A stretch of 64,000 nt of DNA, taken from Actinomycetota bacterium. GTDB lineage: Bacteria > Actinomycetota > Thermoleophilia > Gaiellales > Gaiellaceae. The stretch lies in NCBI GenBank assembly GCA_005888435.1, contig VAXO01000028.1, positions 1 through 64,000 on the forward strand, given 5' to 3'. The translations under genes and the position numbers were made by a program. The number at the start of each line of letters is the position of its first letter. Position 1 is the stretch's first letter. Below, in pieces: positions 18,150 to 31,018 of the stretch. The notes beneath the pieces were generated by a model. The model was not told the origin of the DNA, searched no databases, and worked only from the letters and a program-made list of their open reading frames with translations.

Positions 18150-19571
18150 CTACGGCAGCTCGACGACGACAAGGCGTTCCTCGGTCATCTCGCGCACCGC
18201 GTAGTGCGGGCCTTCGCGCGTGTTGCCGGAGTCCTTGACGCCGCCATATGGCATCTGGTCGCTGCGGAACGTCGGCGCCTCGTTGATCGTGACGCCGCCG
18301 AACTCGAGCCGCTGCGCCGCTGTCATCGCGTTGGCGATCGCCGTCGTGAAGATCCCTGCCTGCAGGCCGTAACGGGTGCCGTTCGCGAGCTCGATCGCCT
18401 CGTCCAGTGCGTCCACCGCGGTGACGGTGCACACCGGCCCGAACACCTCCTCGCACGAGACCTTGTCCTCGTGCGCGGGGTTCGCGATCACGGTCGGTCG
18501 AATCAGCTCGCCCTCGAGCTCGCCGCCGGTCAGCACCTCTCCGGACGAGGCGCGGATCCACTCGAGAATGCGGTCGCGCGCGTCCTCGTCGATCACCGGC
18601 CCGACGTCGGTCTCCTCGTCGCCGGGATCGCCGACTTTGAGCGTGTCCACCAGCGGGATCAGTGCCGCGACGAAGGCGTCGTACGCGCTTCGCTCGACGT
18701 AGACACGCTGCACGGAGATGCAGCTCTGTCCTGCGAACGAGAACGCGTTCTGTGCGACCTTCGTGGCCGCCAGGGACACGTCCGCGTCCGCCGCGACGAT
18801 CACGGGCGTCGCGTTCCCGAGCTCGAGGTTGACGCGCTTCTTGTGTGCGCGCTCGCGCAGTCCCCAGCCGACACCGCTCGAGCCGGTGAACGTGATCAGC
18901 TTCACGCGTTCGTCCTCGACGAGGACGTCGCCGAGGTCCGACGCCGGCCCGACGACGACGTTCAGCCAGCCCGGCGGCAGGCCGGCCTCCTCTTCGAGCT
19001 CTGCGAGCAGCAGCGCCGACAGCGGGGTCTGGCTCGCGGGCTTGAGCACCACCGCGCAGCCTGCAGCCAGCGCAGGCGCCAGCTTGTGGGCCACGAGGTT
19101 GAGCGGGAAATTGAAGGGGCTGATCGCGCCCACGATGCCCACGGGCTGCCGCAGCGTGAAGGCGAGCTTCCCCGTGCCGGCCTGCGCCGCGTCCATCGGC
19201 ACCATCTCGCCCGCGAGCTTGCGGGCCTCGACCGCCGCGAACGTGTACGTCGACATCGCGCGCTGCGCTTCGACGCGCGCCGCCTTCATCGGCTTCCCCG
19301 CCTCGTCAGAGATCAGCCGTGCGACCTCGTCGTGGCGGCGCCCCAGCCCGGCGGCGACCTTGACGAGGATCTCGGCGCGCTTGTGTGCGGGCAGCGGCTC
19401 CCGCATGGCCTTTTCGGCGGCGTCCACTGCCTGGCACGCCTCGCTTGTGCCAGCTTTCGCGACGCGCCCGACGACGTCGCCCGAGTACGGCGAGCGCACG
19501 TCGACCCACTCGCCCGTCTCGATCCACTCGCCGCCGATCAGCAGGCGCTTTTCCGTGAGTGCAGCGACCAC
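18150..19571 (-). CDS. Aldehyde dehydrogenase family protein
   Basis: ITFTGSSGVGWGL, NLELGNATPVIVAADAD, FAGQSCISVQRV. Confidence 0.92.
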   Translation of the reverse strand: MVAALTEKRLLIGGEWIETGEWVDVRSPYSGDVVGRVAKAGTSEACQAVDAAEKAMREPLPAHKRAEILVKVAAGLGRRHDEVARLISDEAGKPMKAARVEAQRAMSTYTFAAVEARKLAGEMVPMDAAQAGTGKLAFTLRQPVGIVGAISPFNFPLNLVAHKLAPALAAGCAVVLKPASQTPLSALLLAELEEEAGLPPGWLNVVVGPASDLGDVLVEDERVKLITFTGSSGVGWGLRERAHKKRVNLELGNATPVIVAADADVSLAATKVAQNAFSFAGQSCISVQRVYVERSAYDAFVAALIPLVDTLKVGDPGDEETDVGPVIDEDARDRILEWIRASSGEVLTGGELEGELIRPTVIANPAHEDKVSCEEVFGPVCTVTAVDALDEAIELANGTRYGLQAGIFTTAIANAMTAAQRLEFGGVTINEAPTFRSDQMPYGGVKDSGNTREGPHYAVREMTEERLVVVELP

Positions 19572-19591
19572 GGAGCTAGTCTAGATTGCGC

Positions 19592-20752
<1,161 letters not shown>

Positions 20753-20768
20753 CCGGTACCCTCCGCGC

Positions 20769-21415
20769 GTGGGGGAGATGGCTGGGCGGGCTGTCGCGCG
20801 CGATCCGAAGGAGATCGTCGCGCGCGGGTACGACGCGATCGCGTTGCGCTACGCCGAGTGGGCGGGGCGAGTGCAGTCGCCGGCGATCGCGTGGCTGCGC
20901 GATCTCGACGCACGCCTGCCCGACGGCGCCGACGTGCTCGAGCTCGGCTGCGGGCGCGGGGTGCCAGGCACGAGACACGTCGCAAAGAGACATCGCGTCA
21001 CGGGCGTCGACATCTCCGCCGTGCAGATCGAGCTCGCTCGCCACCACGTGCCGGAAGCGTCGTTCGTTCACGCCGACGCGCTTGAGCTGGAGATCGCGCC
21101 CGGAACGCTGGACGCGGTCGTCGCGCTGTACTTCTTCAGCCACGTTCCGGCCGACGAACAGCGCGAGCTGATCGGCCGCATCGCCCTCTGGCTGCGCGAC
21201 GGCGGACTCCTGCTGGCGACGTTCGGCGCGGGCGAGGCCGGCGAAGAGGTGGACGAGGACTGGCTGGGCGCGCCGATGTTCTTCGCCTCCCTCGACGGCG
21301 CCTCGTACCTGCCGCTCCTGCGCGAGTGCGGCCTCTCGCCCCTGCGCGAGGAGATCGTCGTCCAGCACGAGCCGGGGCACGGCGACGTCGCGTTCCACTG
21401 GGTACTCGCGCGCGC

Positions 21416-21419
<4 letters not shown>
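20769..21419 (+). CDS. Class I SAM-dependent methyltransferase
   Basis: DVLELGCGRGVPGTRHVAKRHRVTGVDISAVQIELA. Confidence 0.88.
20961..20976 (+). repeat. Exact copy of GTGCCAGGCACGAGAC inside the methyltransferase CDS
   Basis: Exact string match; encodes GVPGTRH just after motif I. Confidence 0.9.
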
Positions 21420-22263
<844 letters not shown>

Positions 22264-22267
<4 letters not shown>

Positions 22268-22524
22268 GCCGCGAGTCGCTGCGGCAGCGCGAGGCGGGTC
22301 GGGTGCGGCAGCTGCGGATGGCGCACGTGCGCGTCGCGCCAGATCTCGTCGGCCCTCTCGGCGCGAATCAGCTCGAGCGCGACGGCGCGCATCGTCGCGA
22401 CGGATGCAAGCTCGACGAGGCGCTCGGCCTCGGCATGCCGCAACTGGGTCGCGACGCGGGCGACGGCGTCGAGCCGCGCGACGAGCAGGCGCGCGGTGCG
22501 GTTCGATCGGGCGTCCTTGGTCAC
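22264..22524 (-). CDS. Small hypothetical protein
   Basis: 86-aa ORF convergent with the preceding gene, 4-bp overlap. Confidence 0.4.
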
Positions 22525-22558
22525 CCAGGCATCTTCGCCGCCGCCTCGGACGGCCCTG

Positions 22559-24118
22559 CTAGGGCGTGGTCAGCCGGGCCCAGACGTTGGCCAGGAGCCG
22601 GTCGACGGCAGGCTCTCCGAGTGACGCGCCGAAGTTGATCACGCCGGCTGCGAACGCCTTCGCGCCCGCCGGCGTCTCGTAGTAGGTCATTTCCGCGGAG
22701 CGTCCCGTCCCGAGTAGGTCGGGGATGCGTGCGAGCACCCCGGTGCCCTGCGGCGAGGCGGCTGTGCGCGCGTCGATCTCGATGCCGTAGCGCCCGAAGA
22801 CGGCACCGTCTGAAAGGCCCGTCCCCTCGAACGCCCATGGCTCGTGACTGGCACCCGTGACCGTGTAGCCCGCCTGCCGTGAGCCGTTGTTGGAGCCGAC
22901 GTACTGCACTCCGACGACGGACGCCTCCGGCCGCCCGAGGTTGCGCCAGGGCGCGCGCCGCACGAGCGTCTGCCCGACGCGGTCGACGCGGCGGTAGAGG
23001 TTGTTCGCGGCGAGGAACGCGAGGTTGCCGCCGACGTCACGGTAGCGCTGGATCACGTCGTACTCGTGGCGCGTCACGTACTCCTCGTGCCCCGGAAAGA
23101 CGACGAGGTCGTAGCGCCGCACGAGCTCCGCGCCGCTCGCAACCCGGTCGAGATCGTCGTCGGAGAGAAAGTCGACCCCGTGACCGGTGCGGTTCAGCCA
23201 TGCGATGAACTCGAGATCCCAGTCCCTGAAGCGGAACGGCACGCCGAAGTCGAGGAAGGGTCGCTCGAGGTCGACGCTGCGGTGGCGGCCGCTGACGTAC
23301 CAGGAGTCGCCCCAGCCGTCGCCGTCCGCGTCCTCGAAGTTGTAGGCCGCCCAGGTGTTCGTGGCGAGGACGACCGCAACGCGCTGCGTGCCGAGGACGC
23401 GCGGGCGGACGATGAACGGCGCGTACCCAACCCGCCCATCCGACGCGGTTGCGCGCACGAAGTAGAGGCCGCTCGGCCAATCGCCGGCACGCACGACTCG
23501 CAGCAGCGCCGGCCCGCCCCTGTGGGCGCCCCAGTCGATCCGGATCGGGTCCGTCTTCGCGAGCCCGCTCGTGTGCACGTCCTGTTCGCTCGGCCGCCCG
23601 GGCGACTGGTACGCGAAGACCTGCAGCCTCAGGACGCGCGCGTCGGTAGCGAGCCGCAGCTCCGCCGATTCCCCGGGCGCGTAGCTGCGCTTCGTGAACG
23701 CCGCGTCGATTCCCTGCACCCGGACGACCGGCGCGTCCTGCCTGCCCTGTGGACCATAGGCGCCGTACGTGCGCGAGCCGACGCGCAGGCGCAGGATGTA
23801 CGTCCGCGGCTGGGTCGAGGGCGCGGGCCGCCAGGTCAGCGTGTCCGGCCCAGGCCCAAAAAGACGCGACGTGTGCCAGACGGTGGACGTGCCTCCTTTG
23901 CCCGCCCGCACCATGTTCGTTGCGACCACGTCCATCGCGACGCGCGCGGGCCGCGTGAGGCGGAAGTGGACGACCGCCTTGTCGCGGAACCCATCGCCGT
24001 TCGGACTGACCGTCGTCAGCAGCGGCCGGTCACCTGCGAACGGGGTCGAGCCGTTCGTGACGTGCAGGTTGTGCAGTGCCGGCGCGAGCGCGAGCGCCGC
24101 CAGAAAGAGGGCGTTCAC
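22559..24118 (-). CDS. Secreted protein resembling the N,N-dimethylformamidase beta-subunit C-terminal domain
   Basis: VVLATNTWAAYNFEDADGDGWGDSWY...DLVVFPGHEEYVTRHEYDVIQRYRDVGGNLAFLAANNLYRRV; signal peptide; FlgD/Ig-like N-terminus. Confidence 0.65.
   Translation of the reverse strand: MNALFLAALALAPALHNLHVTNGSTPFAGDRPLLTTVSPNGDGFRDKAVVHFRLTRPARVAMDVVATNMVRAGKGGTSTVWHTSRLFGPGPDTLTWRPAPSTQPRTYILRLRVGSRTYGAYGPQGRQDAPVVRVQGIDAAFTKRSYAPGESAELRLATDARVLRLQVFAYQSPGRPSEQDVHTSGLAKTDPIRIDWGAHRGGPALLRVVRAGDWPSGLYFVRATASDGRVGYAPFIVRPRVLGTQRVAVVLATNTWAAYNFEDADGDGWGDSWYVSGRHRSVDLERPFLDFGVPFRFRDWDLEFIAWLNRTGHGVDFLSDDDLDRVASGAELVRRYDLVVFPGHEEYVTRHEYDVIQRYRDVGGNLAFLAANNLYRRVDRVGQTLVRRAPWRNLGRPEASVVGVQYVGSNNGSRQAGYTVTGASHEPWAFEGTGLSDGAVFGRYGIEIDARTAASPQGTGVLARIPDLLGTGRSAEMTYYETPAGAKAFAAGVINFGASLGEPAVDRLLANVWARLTTP
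22839..22854 (-). repeat. Near copy (14/16) of dispersed 16-mer: GTGCCAGtCACGAGcC
   Basis: Shares the T variant with the copy at 14502. Confidence 0.45.
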
Positions 24119-24194
24119 GAGCGCGCCTGCCCGCTTACAGTTTCCTTACCTTCCACTGAACACACGCATAACTCGACCGCCGATACTGACGTCC

Positions 24195-24677
24195 ATGAGG
24201 CGACTCCTCACGTTTGCCGTGCTCGCTCTCGCGCTGGCCCTGCCGGCCGGAGCCGCTGCGCGCATGAACGGCTCGTCCGACGGCACGCTCTCGGTGAAGG
24301 ACGCGCGCGGGACCATGACCATCCAGGGACGGGGCGGCGTAATCGGAAGCTTCGCCAAAGGCTCCGTCACGATCAACGACCCGGTCGACGGGGACGGCAC
24401 CGGGCCGATCGTGACAGGCGACGACTGGTCGAAGGACAAGAGCGACACCGCGACAGTCTGGGGCGGGACGAGGGTCCGGTTCCGCATCATCGGCGGCACC
24501 TTCAAGATCGTCGTGCGCGGCCGCGGCATCAACCTCTCCTTCGTGGGCAAGGGCAGCGTCATCGTCAACGGGGCCGGCACGGACGACGACGGCTCGTACG
24601 CGGTCAACGGCGGGGACTACAACCTGATCCCGGCGTTCGCGCTGCCGTTCGCGCTGTCGTCGGCGACCAGCCCCTAA
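24195..24677 (+). CDS. Secreted hypothetical protein
   Basis: Signal peptide MRRLLTFAVLALALALPAGAAA; divergent from the preceding gene. Confidence 0.65.
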   Translation: MRRLLTFAVLALALALPAGAAARMNGSSDGTLSVKDARGTMTIQGRGGVIGSFAKGSVTINDPVDGDGTGPIVTGDDWSKDKSDTATVWGGTRVRFRIIGGTFKIVVRGRGINLSFVGKGSVIVNGAGTDDDGSYAVNGGDYNLIPAFALPFALSSATSP

Positions 24678-24686
24678 CCTCGAGCC

Positions 24687-25391
24687 GTGAGCAGTAGCAC
24701 GCAATCGGTGCTCGTCGTCGAGGACGAGGCGTCCATCGCGTCGTTCGTCTCGCTGTACCTGAAGAACGCCGGCTACGACGTCCGCGCCGCGACGAACGGC
24801 GCCGACGCGCTCGCCTCCGTGCAGAGCAAGCAGCCCTCCCTGATCGTGCTCGACCTGATGCTGCCCGACATCGACGGGATCGAGATCTGCCGCCGCATCC
24901 GCCAGAAGTCGGACGTGCCGATCCTGATGCTGACCGCCCGCGACGAAGACGTGGACAAGATCATCGGGCTCGAGGTCGGCGCGGACGACTACATGACGAA
25001 GCCGTTCAATCCCCGCGAGCTCGTCGCCCGCGTGAAGTCGATCCTGCGGCGCGCCGCGCCGGAGCGGAAGGAGCCTGAGAGCGCTGTCCTGCGCCACGGC
25101 GACCTCGTGATCGACTCCGGCCGCCGGGAGGTCAAGGTCGGCGACCAGGAGATCCAGCTGGCGCCGAAGGAGTTCGACCTGCTCTGGGAGCTGCTCGACC
25201 ACCGCGGTCTCGTCCTGACACGCGACCAGCTGCTCGAACGCGTCTGGGGCTACACGTTCGCGGGCGACACCCGCACCGTGGACGTCCACGTGCGGCAGCT
25301 GCGCCGCAAGCTCGGCGAGGCGTCGCCGATCGTGACCGTGTGGGGGGTCGGCTACAAGGTCGGGCCCGCGCGGGACGCGGTCAGCGCCTAG
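24687..25391 (+). CDS. OmpR/PhoB-family response regulator
   Basis: VLVVEDEASIASF, LIVLDLMLPDIDG, LTARDED, MTKPFNPREL, winged-helix C-terminus. Confidence 0.93.
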   Translation: MSSSTQSVLVVEDEASIASFVSLYLKNAGYDVRAATNGADALASVQSKQPSLIVLDLMLPDIDGIEICRRIRQKSDVPILMLTARDEDVDKIIGLEVGADDYMTKPFNPRELVARVKSILRRAAPERKEPESAVLRHGDLVIDSGRREVKVGDQEIQLAPKEFDLLWELLDHRGLVLTRDQLLERVWGYTFAGDTRTVDVHVRQLRRKLGEASPIVTVWGVGYKVGPARDAVSA

Positions 25392-25409
25392 CAGTACCTT
25401 GTAACGGCC

Positions 25410-26798
25410 ATGCTCGGATCGCTGCGCTTCCGGCTGCCGGCCCTTTTCCTGGTCGGCATCGTCGTGAGCGGCGTGATCGCAGCCGCGATCGCGCTGGCGC
25501 TGTTCCAGAGCTACGCGCACAAGCAACTCCTCGTGAAGCTCCGCCGCGAGGCGAACGGCCTCACCGAGCTGTACCAGAAGCAAGCGATCGCGGCGAACGA
25601 CACCGGCGCGCACACCCTGCGCTTCGCCCCGCCGCAGCTGGAGCGTGCGACGGGCGACAAGATCTTCTACGTCGGCGCCGACGTCTTTCCGGACCAGGTG
25701 TCGGGGCTGCGCCAGCTCCCGCAGAACACGGTTGACTGGCGCTCCGGAAAGGCGCGCACGTTCGAGTTCCGGCCACCGGGGTTCACGCGCACCTACCTTG
25801 CTGTGTTGCAGCCCATGCGGCTCGCGCCGCGCAGCACGCCGTTCGGGGCGCTCATCGTCGCGACGCCGAAGACGGAGATTGCCAGCGGGCTGCGCCGGCT
25901 GCTCGAGCGTCTCGGCCTGGCGCTGATCGGCGGCATCCTGGCCGCGGCGGTGCTCGGCTGGTACCTGTCGCGCCGGATCACGCGCCCGGTGCTCGCGCTT
26001 TCGAAGGCGACGGACGAGATCTCCCGCGGCCACTACGACGTCGACGTCCCAGAGGTGCGCGGCGGCGGCGAGGTGGGCCACCTCGCACAGCGCTTCCGCG
26101 AGATGGCGTCGAGGCTCGGGGAGGCCGAGCAACAGGAGCGGAACTTCCTGATGAGCGTCTCGCACGAGCTACGCACCCCTCTGACCGCGATCCGCGGGCA
26201 CGTCGACGCGCTCCGCGAAGGCATAGCGGCCGACCCGGCCGTCCGCGCCGCGTCGCTGGACATGATCGCGAGCGAGACGCTTCGGCTCGAACGCCTCGTC
26301 GGCGACGTGCTCGACCTCGCGAAGCTCGAGGCGCAACGCTTCACGCTCCTCTCGGAGGAGGTCGACATGGGCCGGCTCTGCGAGCAGGCGTACGCCGCGT
26401 TCGGCGAGCAAGCGCGCCGTCGCGGGATCGACTACGAGAAGCGCTTCGACGAGAGCCCGACAATCGTCACGGACGGGGATCGCGTGCTGCAGATCATTTC
26501 CAATCTCCTCTCGAACGCGTTCCGCTGGACGCCCGACGGCGGCAAGGTCGACCTCGAGCTCGGCGCGTCGAACGGCAGCGTCTCCGTGGCGGTCGACGAC
26601 AACGGGCCCGGCGTCCCGCTGGCCGAGCGGGAGCGCATCTTCCGTCCGTTCTGGACACGGGACGACTCTGGCACCGGCCTCGGCCTGGCGATTGCCCACG
26701 AGCTTGCCGCAGCGCTCGGCGGCCGGATCGAGCTCCAATCCGAGCCGGGGGAGGGGAGCCGCTTCGAGCTCCTCCTGCCGGCGGCGCCGCGCGACTAA
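25410..26798 (+). CDS. HAMP-containing sensor histidine kinase
   Basis: FLMSVSHELRTPLTAIRGHVDAL, NLLSNAFRWTPDGG, DNGPGVP, GTGLGLAIAHELAAALGG. Confidence 0.93.
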   Translation: MLGSLRFRLPALFLVGIVVSGVIAAAIALALFQSYAHKQLLVKLRREANGLTELYQKQAIAANDTGAHTLRFAPPQLERATGDKIFYVGADVFPDQVSGLRQLPQNTVDWRSGKARTFEFRPPGFTRTYLAVLQPMRLAPRSTPFGALIVATPKTEIASGLRRLLERLGLALIGGILAAAVLGWYLSRRITRPVLALSKATDEISRGHYDVDVPEVRGGGEVGHLAQRFREMASRLGEAEQQERNFLMSVSHELRTPLTAIRGHVDALREGIAADPAVRAASLDMIASETLRLERLVGDVLDLAKLEAQRFTLLSEEVDMGRLCEQAYAAFGEQARRRGIDYEKRFDESPTIVTDGDRVLQIISNLLSNAFRWTPDGGKVDLELGASNGSVSVAVDDNGPGVPLAERERIFRPFWTRDDSGTGLGLAIAHELAAALGGRIELQSEPGEGSRFELLLPAAPRD

Positions 26799-26810
26799 CC
26801 TCGTACGCGC

Positions 26811-27713
26811 ATGAGCGTCCCGGCGCCCGTCGTCGACCTACCGCAGCGACGGTCCTTGCCGCGCGCGGCGTTCGTCGCGCTGCGCCCGCGCCAGTGGACG
26901 AAGAACCTGCTCCTCTTCGCGGGGATCATCTTCGCCGCCCGGATCGGCGACCTCTCCAGCTGGGTCGAGGCGACGATGGCGTTCGTGGCCTACTGCGCGG
27001 CGTCGAGCGCGAGCTACCTCGTCAACGACGTGCGCGACGCACCGCACGACCGGCTGCATCCGGTCAAGCGTGCTCGCCCGATCGCCCGCGGCGAGTTGTC
27101 GCCGCGGCTGGCGGAGCTGCTCGCGGCGCTCCTGATCTTCGGAGCCGTGCTGCTCGTCGCGCCGCTGGGGCTCGCGTCGATCCTCTTCCTCTGCACGTTC
27201 TTCGCGCTACAGGCCGCGTACACGCTCACGCTCAAGCACGTCGTGCTGCTCGACGTGATGACGATCGGCGGCCTCTTCGTCGTCCGCGCCGCGGCAGGCG
27301 CGGCCGCGGTCGAGGTGCGCATCTCGCCGTGGCTCCTGCTCTGCACGGCGCTGCTCGCGCTCTTCCTCGCCCTGGCGAAGCGGCGCGGCGAGCTCGTGCT
27401 CGTCGGCGCGGAGGCGACGCCCGGCCGCCCGGTGCTCGAGGGTTACTCGCTCGCGCTCGTCGACCAGCTCGTAACCGTCGTCGCCGCGTCCACGGTCATC
27501 TCGTATTGCCTGTACACGTTCACCGCGCGGGACTCGAAGGCGATGATGGTCACGATCCCCTTTGTCGTGTTCGGGGTCTTCCGCTACCTGCTGCTGATGC
27601 ACCGGCGCGACCTCGGCGAGGAGCCCGAGGAGGTGCTGCTGCGCGACCTGCCGATCCTGCTCTGCATCGTCGGGTGGGCGGCGACCGCGGCCGTGATCCT
27701 GGCGGTTACGTAG
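26811..27713 (+). CDS. UbiA prenyltransferase family, decaprenyl-phosphate phosphoribosyltransferase-like
   Basis: LRPRQWTKNLLLFAGIIFAARI, NDVRDAPHDRLHPVKRARPIARGEL. Confidence 0.88.
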   Translation: MSVPAPVVDLPQRRSLPRAAFVALRPRQWTKNLLLFAGIIFAARIGDLSSWVEATMAFVAYCAASSASYLVNDVRDAPHDRLHPVKRARPIARGELSPRLAELLAALLIFGAVLLVAPLGLASILFLCTFFALQAAYTLTLKHVVLLDVMTIGGLFVVRAAAGAAAVEVRISPWLLLCTALLALFLALAKRRGELVLVGAEATPGRPVLEGYSLALVDQLVTVVAASTVISYCLYTFTARDSKAMMVTIPFVVFGVFRYLLLMHRRDLGEEPEEVLLRDLPILLCIVGWAATAAVILAVT

Positions 27714-27715
27714 GG

Positions 27716-28171
27716 CTAGGAGGTCGCCGCGTCTGGGCGGCGGTCTTCCATCCGGTAGACGATCGCGCTGCTGCTCTCGTGCGTCTGCTGCTCGAGCCGG
27801 CCGACGACGGCTTCGATGCGTCCGAGGCGGGCGTCGACGCCCTTCCAGCCCGACGAGACGACGTCGACAAGCACCGCGAGATCGTCGACGCGCGCGTTGC
27901 GCTCGCTGAGCATGTCTCCCTCGAGCGCCGCGAGGCGCCGCAGCAGTTGATTCATCAGGCCGCGGATCTCGGCGAGGTTGCGCCCCACCGGTTGGGCCTC
28001 GCCGCGAACGGCGTCCTGGACGCGGCCCGGCAGCGATTCCTCGAGCGCGGCCGTCGCCGTGGCGAGCGCCTCGACCTGTTCGCGGGCGCCGACGAGAAGT
28101 GCGTCCAGCGCGGCCCCTTCGGCCCGCTGCTCGACTCGCTCCTGCGCGCGTTCCATCGCGCCGTCGTCCAT
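27716..28171 (-). CDS. Coiled-coil hypothetical protein
   Basis: MDDGAMERAQERVEQRAEGA..., 151 aa; ends 2 bp from convergent ubiA-like stop. Confidence 0.55.
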   Translation of the reverse strand: MDDGAMERAQERVEQRAEGAALDALLVGAREQVEALATATAALEESLPGRVQDAVRGEAQPVGRNLAEIRGLMNQLLRRLAALEGDMLSERNARVDDLAVLVDVVSSGWKGVDARLGRIEAVVGRLEQQTHESSSAIVYRMEDRRPDAATS

Positions 28172-28198
28172 GGGCCACAAGGCTAACGTTGGCGCCGG

Positions 28199-29127
28199 AT
28201 GAAAACGAGGGAGCTCGAGTACGACCTCCCGCCGGAGCTCATTGCGCAGCATCCCGTGGCGCGCCGCGACGAGTCGCGCCTGCTGGTCTACGATCGCGTG
28301 TCCGAGCGGGTGGATCATCGGAGGTTCGCAGACCTTCCGGACGTGCTCGGGGACGCGCTCACAGTGGTGAACGACACGCGCGTCGTGCCCGCACGGATCC
28401 CGATCGACCGGCCGCGTGGAGAGGTGCTCCTGCTCGAGCGGCTGGACGACGACGGTCTTTGGGAGGGCCTCGCGCGGCCGACCCGGCGTTTGCGGCCCGG
28501 CGGACGCTACGGGCCGGTCGAGCTGCTCGAGCACGTTGGCGAAGGGCGGTGGCGGTTGCGGCTGCACGGAGAGCCGGCGGGGGAGACGCCGTTGCCCCCG
28601 TACATCACCGAGCCGCTCGACGATCCCGAGCGCTACCAGACGGTGTACGCGGACGAGTCGGGCTCGGCGGCGGCACCGACGGCGGGGTTGCACTTCACCG
28701 AGGACGTGCTGCGGCGCCTGGACGTCGAGCGCGTGACCTTGCACGTCGGCCTCGACACGTTCCGTCCGGTCGCCGTGGACGACCTGCGCGAGCATCCCCT
28801 GCACGGGGAGTCCTTTTCGGCCGCGGCTTCTGCCTGGCACCGCATCGAGTCCGCGCCGCGCGTGCTCGCCGTCGGCACGACCACCGTGCGGGTCCTCGAG
28901 ACGCTCGCCCGCGGCGGGCCGCTAGCGGGCCGGACCGACCTGTTCATCACACCCGGGTTCGAGTTCAAGCGCACCGACGCGCTTGTCACGAACTTCCACC
29001 TGCCGCGCTCGACGCTGCTCGCGCTCGTGATGGCGTTCGCCGGAGTGGAGGAGACGCGCGGGCTCTACGAGCTCGCGATCCAGGAGCGCTACCGCTTCTA
29101 CTCGTTCGGCGACGCGATGCTCCTGCT

Positions 29128-29131
<4 letters not shown>
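28199..29131 (+). CDS. queA: S-adenosylmethionine:tRNA ribosyltransferase-isomerase
   Basis: YDLPPELIAQHPVARRDESRLLV, AAPTAGLHFTEDVL, TLLALVMAFAG. Confidence 0.93.
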
Positions 29132-30703
<1,572 letters not shown>

Positions 30704-30712
30704 GGAGGCCCT

Positions 30713-31015
30713 GTGGGCGGCTACATCTTCATCATCGTCATCCTGATCCTGATGTGGTTCCTGCTGATCCGCCCGCAGCGGCGCCGGCAGCAGGACTCGC
30801 AGCGGCTGATCGCGTCGCTCTCGGTGGGGCAGGAGATCGTCACCGCGGGCGGTCTCTACGGCACGATCACGGCGCTTGAGGAGGACGAGGCCCGCGTCGA
30901 GATCGCCGACGGCATCGAGGTCCGAGTGGCCAAGCGGGCGATCGCGGGCGTCCTCTCCGAAGACGACCCAGACGAGCTACCCGAACCGGAGGAAACCCCC
31001 GGTACCCTTCCGTAG
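30713..31015 (+). CDS. yajC: Preprotein translocase subunit YajC
   Basis: IIVILILMWFLLIRPQRRRQQDSQRLIASLSVGQEIVTAGGLYGTI. Confidence 0.93.
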   Translation: MGGYIFIIVILILMWFLLIRPQRRRQQDSQRLIASLSVGQEIVTAGGLYGTITALEEDEARVEIADGIEVRVAKRAIAGVLSEDDPDELPEPEETPGTLP

Positions 31016-31018
31016 CCC

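Noticed and set aside
24135-26165. 676-aa ORF on the minus strand opposite the two-component system
   Set aside because: Antisense shadow ORF typical of high-GC DNA; composition rich in R/A/D/H and no recognisable motif, while the plus-strand frames encode clear RR and HK.
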